Shown: in pieces, positions 19,877-27,751 of the stretch
Numbering within the stretch: the first letter of the stretch is position 1
Layout of the letters: every line of letters starts with the position of its first letter
Source of the DNA: Chrysochromulina tobinii
Lineage: Eukaryota > Haptophyta > Prymnesiales > Chrysochromulinaceae
DNA: 48,914 bases
Assembly: GCA_001275005.1 (NCBI GenBank)
Contig: JWZX01002470.1
Coordinates: forward strand, 1 to 48,914
Direction of reading: 5' to 3'
Translations under genes and position numbers: made by a program
Notes under the pieces: generated by a model
Told to the model about the DNA's origin: nothing
The model's input: the letters and a program-made list of their open reading frames with translations, nothing else
Database searches by the model: none

Positions 19877-22800
19877 TTAGAAGATATCCCTCGAGTAGCG
19901 CCCGAGCCGTCTGAGTAGCGCCCGTGCTCTGCCCACAGGGGATTGCGGTGCCGGTGGTGATTGCTGCGGGGGGATTGCCACAGAGCTCATCTGCCGCACA
20001 CTCTTCGAGGTTTCTTCGAGCGGGGACGGCTGCTGCCAGTTGCCATTATCGCTCAGGTTGAGGGGCGCGCCGAACACATCCTCATGGAACCTGCCCTCGA
20101 GCTTAAGCTGCTCAATCGCATCGCCACGGCCGAATATGTGGCACATCTCCAGCTGCACGCCCGCGGACATGTTGGCGTCGCCGCAGATGTAGACATGGCC
20201 GGGCTGGCGGCCAGCGCTGGGGTTGACGCACTCCCGAAGCAGATCGGGCGCCTCTTGCAGTGCGTGCTGCACATACCGCTTCGGGTTGGCGTCGCTGCGC
20301 GAGTACGCGACCACATATCTCGTGAGCGCGCCGCTGGTGAGGGCTGCCTTCGCCTCGGCAGCGAGCAGCTCGCCGTGCGGATTGCGGCAACCGAAGAGCA
20401 GCGTCGCCGGCCCGACGGCGGTGCCGAACTGGATAAGCGCAGTGCGCGCCGCAAGGAATCCTCGGAAGGGCGCGACGCCCGTGCCCGCAGCGATCATTAG
20501 CAGCGGCGCGCGGGGGTCGGCCGGCATGCGGAAGTCGCGGCATGCCGAGTACGAGAGACGAACTGCCATTCCCGGCTGTAGGGAAGTGAGGTAGCCCGAG
20601 GCGAAGCCGACTTGCAGCTGATCGTATGGGGTCGAACGGAAGGAGACGCGCGAGAGAAGCAGCGACACCTGATGAGAGGGTGGCAATCAGAGGTCATCAG
20701 AAAGGCCATCAGCGGAAGGAGACGCGCGAGAGGAGCAGCGACACCTCGTTTGGCGTCGCGACCTGGGACGAGGCGATCGAGTAGAATCGTGGCTGGTTGG
20801 CGGCGTGCATGATCAGCGCGCTCAAGATCTCGTACCGCGGCGATCGGTCGAGCGACTTTGCGGCGGAGAGGCTCGGCGCCAAGTGGAAGACGTCGCACAC
20901 GCGCATGCGCGAGCCGCGCAGGCACTGATTGAGAGTGGCCGAGTCTGCAGCTAGCGAGCGCAGCAGATCGGCATCGGCCTCATCGATTGGCGAGCACGCG
21001 GCAATAGCGAGAATGAGCTGTCCGGTGATCGGCACCATCAACGATACGTATCGGGTGAGCGCAATGGAGACGGTTGTCGGGACATGCAGCAGCAGCCCGT
21101 GGGTGGTGCCTGCTTTGGCCATTGCAGCCTGCAGCAGCTTCTCGGAGCGTGTGGCGTTGGTCTCATGTGTGTGGGACGACCCTCCGCGAGGTGTCTCGGC
21201 GCAGCTCGGGCTCGACTTGGCTCGGAGATCAAAGCAGTCCTCGAGCGCCATGCCGAGGTGCATTGCCATCTCCGAGACGATGTATGGCGGGTTCTCCGCG
21301 TAGACGCGTACGTGGTCGCCCGGCTCGTAGCGCGTCAGCCGCGACGGATTGCGCTGATTCGCTTTAGTCATGTCGATCCTGAGTAGGCACGTCGAGTGGG
21401 CGCACGTGCGACTCGCCAGAAGCTCAGTGCTCGACGAGACGATGCCGACGAGCGGCATCGCCTCATTCTTGCCGGCAGCGCACCGCACTGGCGCGGTGTG
21501 CCCATGAAAGTCCAAGAGGGACGGATGTACAGGCTCGGCGATCCAAGCTGGCGTGTCGTCCCATGCAGCGACGACGCCGCCCTCGTCGAGCTCTTTGCAC
21601 ACGGCCGTGCATCGGACCGCCTTGATCTTGCCACGCTCCGCGAGCGCGCCGAGCACGCTCTTGAGCCACTGCCGGAACGTCCCCTCCTCGTCGTTGAGCT
21701 CATCGCCTTTCGTCAGCGGGACGAGCTCACTAAAGGACGCCTCCTTGAACGTCGCATCCATCTCGACGGCCGCACTGTTGTACCGCGCGTAGCTCGAGTT
21801 GCCGCGCCCGTACACGGCCACCTCGGAACGAAGCAGCGCCGAGTGCAGCATATTCATCGTGTTCCGCCGTCGAACCTCACTTACGTCGTCGTCGCCGCCG
21901 CCGCTGCCCGAGTGCTCCTTATCTGACGATGGGGTGGGCGGCAGCTGTTCCGTGGAGGCCTCACTCGTGAAGAATGAATCGGTGCTCATCGCTTTTCGTC
22001 GCGTACGTAAGGATACGGCCTTCCCCAGTACCGGTTTTGTCGCTTCCTTGACCCTTTCACTGAGCGAGAGATCATCCTTCGGGCGGTGGAGGGCCTTTAG
22101 CAACGCGACGAACTGCGACGCACCCGACGGCAGCATGCCCGACCCCGACGTGCACGTGAGGAAGAGGCATGCGTCCGCCCCGGAGAGACTCGCTGTGAGC
22201 TGCGCGAGCGCGGCGGACTCCTCGGGGGGGTGGTTAGTCTTAAAGACGCTTGCGAGATCGACGAGCCTGACGTTGAGCACCTGAAGAGGGAGGCAATCGG
22301 AGGTCATCAGAGGCCATCGCCTCACATGGCGAGATCGACGAGCTTGAAGCCGAGTACCTTGGAGAGCCAGTGCTCCGCCTCGTGCGCGCGGGCGCGTGTC
22401 GTGCCGGAGACGCTGGCGAACAGGACGACGACGTGCGTGCTGAGCACGACGCGGCCCGTCAGCTTGAACAACTTCGAGGCCAAGAGCCTCGCATACTGTG
22501 ATTCCTTCGACGAGAAGAGCACGCCACGCGCAAGTTCGCCGATCGTGTGAAGGTCGAGCGCATGCTTGAGGTACGCTCTCCACCCGGGTGCGTAGACGTA
22601 GGCCGGGAAGAGGGTGTACTCGGTCCAATGCTTTCCTTCGAGGTACATCTTCATCGTCGAGCTGGCTGTTGGCGGCGTGAGCCACTTCCAGTTGGCCGGG
22701 CAATAACCGCGGGTCGTAAGCTCGCCTTTGTGCCAGGCGAAGAACGTCTCCGCCACTTGGTGGTGGTTGACAAGCGAGACGGCGGCGATGGCAAAGGAAT

Positions 22801-23967
22801 GCAGGATCGCCTCGTTGAGAGTCGCGAGCGCGTGCTCCTTCCACATCGACGCCTCGTCCTTGATGTCGAAGCCTAACAGCCTGGCGATCGGACCGAGCAT
22901 ATCGTACCGGTCCGCGTCGCTCAGGTTGCGCATGATCTCCGTGCACATGTACCAGCCGCTGAACGGCGCCGCGGTGTACGAGAGGCCGCCGAGGCTCAGG
23001 TCCATGTTGCATATGGCGGGGATTGCGTACCTGCACAGGGTTATCATTCACGTGCGGGGATCTTGTATCTTAACCGTGAGGGATCGCATGCAACCGGGTG
23101 GTCGAGGTGCGGGGGCGTGGCAACAGACCATTTGAGTCCCAGGTCGCCAAATCCCGCAATGCGCGGGTGTGTCAGGTCGACGACGCGAGCGACTTCTTTT
23201 GGCAGCTCGAAGATCTCCGGCGGCTCGTTTGGGTGGATCTGTAGTATTAGGGGGAGGATGTCGAACATTGATGGCTCACCAGATGGTGCCCAGCCAAAGA
23301 CCTTCTTGAGCAGCTTCGTGAACTGGAGCTCCGCCGGATCGCCGAGTACCTTGCCGCCTGGAAGTTCGTGCCCGGCGAACCGGACAAGCTGGTTGTTCCA
23401 TATGCGCGGGCCGATGGCGACGGGCGCGCCCGACTTCGACTTGCTCGAAGGAGCGCTCGCGCGGAAGATGGAGATGACGGCGGTCACGGCCTCGCCGGCT
23501 AAAGCACGCCTCAGATGGTCAACCAGGCATTCGAAGAATTCGGCGTTGGTCTTGACGCCACGTCGGTCTAAGAGCTGCAGTTCGCCGTGCACTTGACGGT
23601 TGATGCACTTGCCGGCATTCCGCCACGCCACGCGTGAGCCATGCTCGAGCTCTTCGAATGTGTGATCGTAGGCGCCGGTGCGTCGGATCTGTTCAAGGAT
23701 CTCTGTCAAGCGACCGTCATGCTTCTCCTTGCTCACTCCGCGCTCCCTACAGAAGAGCTCGGTGAACTCGGTCGCCTCTCGCACCATCCGGTCGATCGGC
23801 GTCTCAATGATCGCACCAGGGGTGCAACCATTCGAGCAGATTTGGGGGCTGCGGCCGTGGACATAGCCCGGGTACGGATGCGAGTGCACGGTGCCGTGGC
23901 CAAAGGGACAGCGCCCTTTGACGTATTTGGCGGGCTCGTCGGTGATGATGTCAGCTTTTGTTGACAT
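19877..23967 (-). CDS. NOS: Nitric oxide synthase, complete oxygenase-reductase, four exons
   Basis: Exons on the minus strand are 23967-23129, 23030-22358, 22280-20745 and 20668-19877; joined they encode 1,279 residues. NOS converts arginine to citrulline and NO using NADPH and O2. The oxygenase domain carries the haem-ligand Cys121 in AWRNAGKCINR, the arginine-binding Glu311 in SGWYMCTEIM, and a CSNGC pair where animal enzymes bind the dimer zinc. Joining exons 1 and 2 restores GLKWYAIPAICNM, the expected family sequence. An amphipathic linker (about 470-490) could bind calmodulin. The flavodoxin domain (VVVLFASVSGTT) has an insert of about 80 residues (about 573-655), and the FAD/NADPH domains show PRFYSIASS, AAGTGVAPFRGF and VYICGDANMS. 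A start at 24081 would add 38 residues. NOS is rare in algae. Its C-terminal tail is basic and Pro/Ser-rich. Confidence 0.93.
20669..20744 (-). other. NOS intron 3 (76 bases), introner-like
   Basis: The phase-0 intron begins GTGTCGCTGC and ends CTCTCATCAG. Its first 32 bases repeat the first 32 bases of exon 4 with one mismatch, so the flanking duplication period is 76 bases. The unique 44-base core matches the core of intron 2 apart from a few substitutions and two 2-base indels. Confidence 0.88.
22281..22357 (-). other. NOS intron 2 (77 bases), introner-like
   Basis: The phase-0 intron begins GTACTCGGC and ends CTCTTCAG, with AAG before it and GTGCTC after it. Its first 29 bases resemble the first 29 bases of exon 3 (24 of 29 identical, by eye), including GCTCGTCGATCTCGC. 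The remaining core (GATGGCC, TCTGATGACCTC, GATTGCC, CCCTCT) is nearly the same as the core of intron 3. Confidence 0.85.
23031..23128 (-). other. NOS intron 1 (98 bases)
   Basis: On the minus strand the intron runs from GTCTGTTGCC to CCCTGTGCAG. Its removal joins AAATG to GTACGC and gives the conserved Trp-Tyr-Ala sequence of NOS. It contains an ATCCCCGC that also occurs at the start of exon 2, but any duplication is short and uncertain. Confidence 0.85.
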
Positions 23968-24195
23968 TTCCCCAAAGGAGGCGGCGATCGGCAATCCGAA
24001 AAAAAAATGCCACGATGCGCGAAGCCGATGGAGATTTTCGGAGAACCGCCGCGCCGGACGCGCAAAATGGTACAAATTCAAAACGATTCATTGATGTTTC
24101 ATAACGCTTTCTCATTAAAACATTGCCGAGCCGAGCGGCGGACGGCGGCGTCCTCCAGCAACGATTACCCCCCCAGCGAGGACAGGCTACCCGGT

Positions 24196-24213
24196 ACCGT
24201 AATTAATTACGGT
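24196..24213. repeat. 18-base perfect palindrome
   Basis: ACCGTAATTAATTACGGT is its own reverse complement. It directly abuts the first copy of the dispersed repeat at 24210. It could be a dimeric transcription-factor site or a transposon end; nothing in the sequence decides between these. Confidence 0.6.
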
Positions 24214-24262
24214 TAAAAAGACACCGGGGGGAGCCGGGACACACACGAGACACACGGGACAC
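24210..24262 (+). repeat. Direct repeat, copy 1 (copy 2 at 24658-24699)
   Basis: The shared words are GTTAAAAAGACACCGG, GGGAGCCGGGA and ACACACGGGACAC. Copy 2 at 24658-24699 is about 10 bases shorter. The copies lie 450 bases apart in the same orientation. They may be long-terminal or flanking repeats of a decayed element, or a local duplication. Confidence 0.6.
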
Positions 24263-25641
24263 GCGGACGCACAAAGGCACACAGACGAATCTCACAACCA
24301 ACCAAACCCACCAACAACACACACCCCGCACGTCAGCGCGACAACCGAAGCCGCGGCCGACAAGCCCGAAGCCGACCGCTCCCCGTGGCCGACTCAGAAG
24401 AGGCCGCCCCCAGCAAACCCGACCCTGCCTCCGCCCGCTCCCAGAGCGCCTCCCCGCGCCTGCTCGAAAGCGGTCGGCGAAATGAAGGCGCGTGCGGCAG
24501 ACGCGTAACGGCCGGCGGTGCGGCCGGAACCCCCGATAAGCTCGAGGCGCGAGAGGCGGAGGCGGGCATGCGCAACGGCCGCGGCGAAGCCGACCTGGGA
24601 GCGCAGCGTCGAGATCATGAAGGACCGCGCGTCGAGCATGGAACGGGCGCCGAGCGACCGGTAAAAAGACACCGGGAGCCGGGAAACACACGGGACACCG
24701 GTAGCGTGGTGAGAGACGAGCGAGGGAGCAGCCACTTATTTGCACGCGCGTCGCCCGGGGCTGCTGGTCCCACATTAGGAATCCTACGACATGAGTGTAG
24801 TTTGCGAGGATACGAAAGAACGGGCGCGCCGCCGCCGGGCGCGACAGCCACGGGAGATGGGACTAGGATCTCCAAAAAGATTTCACACCCACCGGAGGTC
24901 CGAACAGCGGCGTGCGGCGCGTCGATGCGGCAATCGGGGGGAGCGACGCAAATGAAGTGAGTGTCTGGAACCTTTGAGCGATGGGGCACCTCTCAGCTGT
25001 AGGCAGCACGGTGGGATGCGAAGCCTCACTCGTGAGCCGTGATGCATCCCACTGAAGAGTCGCTGTGCCCCGCCTCAGTTTAACCTGCTTAAGGCATTCA
25101 ATTCCCAAACAGGTGTAGGGTTGGGGCCTTATAAACATGAAAAATAGTAGACCACTCCCCCTTCGCCCTTGGGTCAAGTAGGTTACCAAGCATCTGCATT
25201 TGAGTGCGTCTCTCTTCATATTTGCCTTCTAATCAGCGTGGGGAAGGGGGGGTCGGGGGATACCGGGAGGGTCTAGGCGCTAGCGTATACATGTAGTACA
25301 TGTACGTTCAGCCTGTCAGACGAACGTCTCAAGTCCATCTACATGTATGTCATCATGTCATGTGTGGTTATAACCCTGGTAAATCCTGGGACTTATCTGA
25401 AAAGATTGTGTGAGCGAAGTGTGTTGAGTCATACAATTAACATACAATAGAGTCATAGTGTTAGCATTCGTCTGGTTTTGTTAACGGCTGGAATATAATA
25501 CATGTCATGAACATGTGCTCTCTGAAAAGATGGTACTGTACAATTATCAGGAACACGCGTCGCACTGCGGCACATGTGGGGCAACTGGAGTCAGCATGTC
25601 AGCTATCTCAGCTGCTCCAGGTTTAACATCCCCCGGGTGAC

Positions 25642-25710
25642 GTGGGGTTTGTTATCGGGTTCGGTGGGGTTTGTTATCGGAAACGTATCCCCATTCCCCA
25701 AAACCCCACC
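25642..25710. repeat. Direct and inverted GTGGGGTTT repeats (possible hairpin)
   Basis: GTGGGGTTTGTTATCGG occurs at 25642-25658 and again at 25664-25680. GGTGGGGTTT (25663-25672) is perfectly complementary to AAACCCCACC (25701-25710), which gives a 10-base stem with a 28-base loop. No function can be assigned. Confidence 0.5.
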
Positions 25711-26046
25711 AATCCAAAATCGCCCTGCAGCCTGCAAAATCGGTTCACCCCACGACGAACCATAGGATACGAAATCGGACGATGTTCCCTGCACTCTGTT
25801 TCTCACGTGCTCATGACGGCGCCCTTTCGCCCAAGTACCGGTAGCTCGAAACGATGCCACGAGAGCTCCAAAAAGCAGCGAGATTTGTAAAACCTCGTCC
25901 AATTAAACGCGTGACCTCGAAGCAATGTGGTGCCCGCGTCGCTGAGCGGATTGTAGTGGAGCGGAAGGGAGGACAGACGCGTGGGGCTCCCGGGCCCCCG
26001 CTGCCGCCCTGCCACTGCTTTGTAGTCTGTGGTCGACGCCGGCGAG

Positions 26047-26538
26047 ATGACTCCGTACGAACCGCCGGAGACTCTCGCCGTCATGCTCGAAACCGCGCGT
26101 GCAGAGGAGGAAGTATGCGCGCGCATCGAGGCCCTCCTCTCTGACCTGGACGAAGGTGCCGAAGAACGGGCTGATTTGGAGGCGATGTGGGCAACGCATC
26201 ACAGCAGCTTGTGCCGGATACAGACATGGTTGGCGATGCGGCAAGCCGCCGGCGAGGGCGCGGCACCCTTGCCAAAGGTCGAGAAGGAAGATGAGAACAA
26301 AGGCAAGAAGGTTGCAATAGCCGACAATGGAACTTTGCAGCCCTCTGTCCTGGAGGTTACACGAGGTTACCGTGCCTCTGTCGATTGGAGCACGTTTGTG
26401 ATATTAGCGACGTCGATTGCCATCTCACTATACAGCTACTGGGACGGGCCCCTCTACACCATCGGCTTCTGCATAGGCGGCGCAGTTGTGTTCACGACAC
26501 TGCATAATTGGTGCAACAACATATACGGCGCTGCGTGA
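26047..26538 (+). CDS. Small hypothetical membrane protein
   Basis: The 163-residue protein starts at the first ATG (26047). The N-terminal half is acidic and probably helical (MTPYEPPETLAVMLETARAE onward, with many Glu and Ala), then a Lys/Glu linker follows (about 75-92). The C-terminal third has two likely membrane spans, FVILATSIAISLYSYW (about 115-130) and YTIGFCIGGAVVFTTLHNW (about 137-156). I do not recognise the family. The coding pattern, with two adjacent hydrophobic helices at the C-terminus, supports a real gene. A 5' exon could be missing. Confidence 0.6.
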   Translation: MTPYEPPETLAVMLETARAEEEVCARIEALLSDLDEGAEERADLEAMWATHHSSLCRIQTWLAMRQAAGEGAAPLPKVEKEDENKGKKVAIADNGTLQPSVLEVTRGYRASVDWSTFVILATSIAISLYSYWDGPLYTIGFCIGGAVVFTTLHNWCNNIYGAA

Positions 26539-27326
26539 TTCGTTACGCCCATTCCATGTGGCATCGGCCAAGCCGATGAGTACAAATGTGGCCGCGCGTC
26601 TTGGTCGCGCAGCTGGTGGCGGGCCAGCGTGACGATCGTCAGCTGACTTTAGTATACGAGTTATAGGTCCGAGACTGAGGCTGGTCCGTGTCTCTGCCGA
26701 TCCGCGGCGAGCACGAAGGCCGCCATGATGTGCGGGCCCGCCCTATGGGGGCTGGGCCGCCTTCGCGATGTCTATCCGATCTATAGATCGTATATATCGT
26801 TACCGTCATGCGGGATGCGCATGCGGCGTACGACTGGCCCCACAGACGTCCACACACCGATCACCGTACAGCGTACACCTACACCGGTACCGGCTGTACC
26901 GGGAGCTTATCGGTTAATGGTAACAAGAAGCCTCAAACGACGCAACGGAACGGCAAGCATGCGCGCGCGCACGCGAATCCGCGCCGAGATATGATCAACA
27001 CGACATCCCCAGATATTTTTACACATTTTACAGCACGCGTGTGTCCGTCGACCGACTGACAGAGCTGTGAAATACACAGTAGAGTCAGTAGCTTGCTCAA
27101 ACACTACTGTAGCCGAGCCCCGAGCGGGTATACTCTCGCGGCTCGCGCTACAGTATCGGCGACGACGATCCATCGACGCTCGCGACGACGCTCACGGGGA
27201 CATGTTCAAGGCACCAGGCCTCACGGGGACTTGACAACCTCATTTGAGGTGCGACGACATCGAATGACCTCGGCGCGCGCGGTGAGTCTTCCCGCCAAAT
27301 CAGCCGCAAGGGTCTGCGTCACTTAC

Positions 27327-27556
27327 GTTTGGAACCTGACGAGACGAGCCTCGTGATCGGCACGGCCCAGCCCAATGGCACCGGCACCAGCACTGGCAGC
27401 GGCACCGGAGCCGGCCCGGCCCTTCTCAACAGCCACGCCAAGCCAGGCACCTCCGAGCGCCGTCGTGAGCGCCATCGTACGATCGAGCCATGCGGCAGCT
27501 TCATAAGGGGGCGACACTCGCTCGGGAGTGTCGCTCCGCCCTCCACTGTCGGCCAT
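27327..27556 (-). CDS. Possible first exon of an unidentified gene
   Basis: A minus-strand frame starts MADSGGRSDTPERVSPP at 27556 and runs to a perfect consensus 5' splice site, GTAAGT, at 27326-27321. It includes a short hydrophobic segment (MALTTALGGAWLGVAV). No family is recognised and no second exon was found downstream on the minus strand, so the call is tentative. Confidence 0.22.
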
Positions 27557-27599
27557 GCCGCCGCCGCCGCCGCTGCTGCCGCTGCTCTCAGACGGCGGC

Positions 27600-27748
27600 A
27601 TCGGCACACGAGATCTGAGCTCGCCGTCAGACGGGACTCGAGATCTGAGCTCGCCGCCCTGCCCGGATCTGAGCTCCGTCGCGATCTCGCCGTCAGGGAC
27701 GACTCCGGGTCTGAGCTCCGTCGCGATCTCGCCGTCAGAGTCATCTCC
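27600..27748 (-). repeat. Tandem repeat just after the kinase stop codon
   Basis: Two 42-base units start at 27665 and 27707. Each contains TCTGAGCTCCGTCGCGATC and then TCGCCGTCAG. They are preceded by shorter, related units around GATCTGAGCTCGCCG. The block ends within 5 bases of the kinase stop, so it should form the proximal 3' untranslated region of that gene. Confidence 0.65.
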
Positions 27749-27751
27749 TAG

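Larger units (their letters stand above)
23968..26046. other. Gene-poor stretch with palindrome, repeats and an AT-richer island
   Basis: About 2 kb separate NOS from the next gene. It holds an 18-base perfect palindrome (24196-24213), a direct repeat of about 42-53 bases at 24210-24262 and 24658-24699, a GC-rich piece between those copies, and a stretch at about 25060-25560 with clearly more A/T and several ACATGTA-like words. A hairpin lies at 25663-25710. Open frames across 24203-24960 have no family features, conflict with each other on both strands, and are not called as genes. Confidence 0.5.
26539..27751. other. Intergenic stretch with a weak exon candidate and tandem repeats
   Basis: About 1.2 kb separate the small membrane protein from the 3' end of the kinase gene. 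The part to 27320 shows nothing recognisable. The last part holds a possible minus-strand exon (27327-27556) and tandem repeats (about 27600-27748). Confidence 0.4.

Noticed and set aside
20709-23051. NOS read as a broken gene (frameshifts between four frames)
   Set aside because: Each break has good GT and AG sites, correct phase, and restores family sequence, so introns explain it better than damage.
24203-24960. Overlapping frames on both strands (up to 191 residues)
   Set aside because: Composition is Arg/Gly/Pro-rich, with no motifs and mutual overlap; explained by GC-rich DNA between two repeats.
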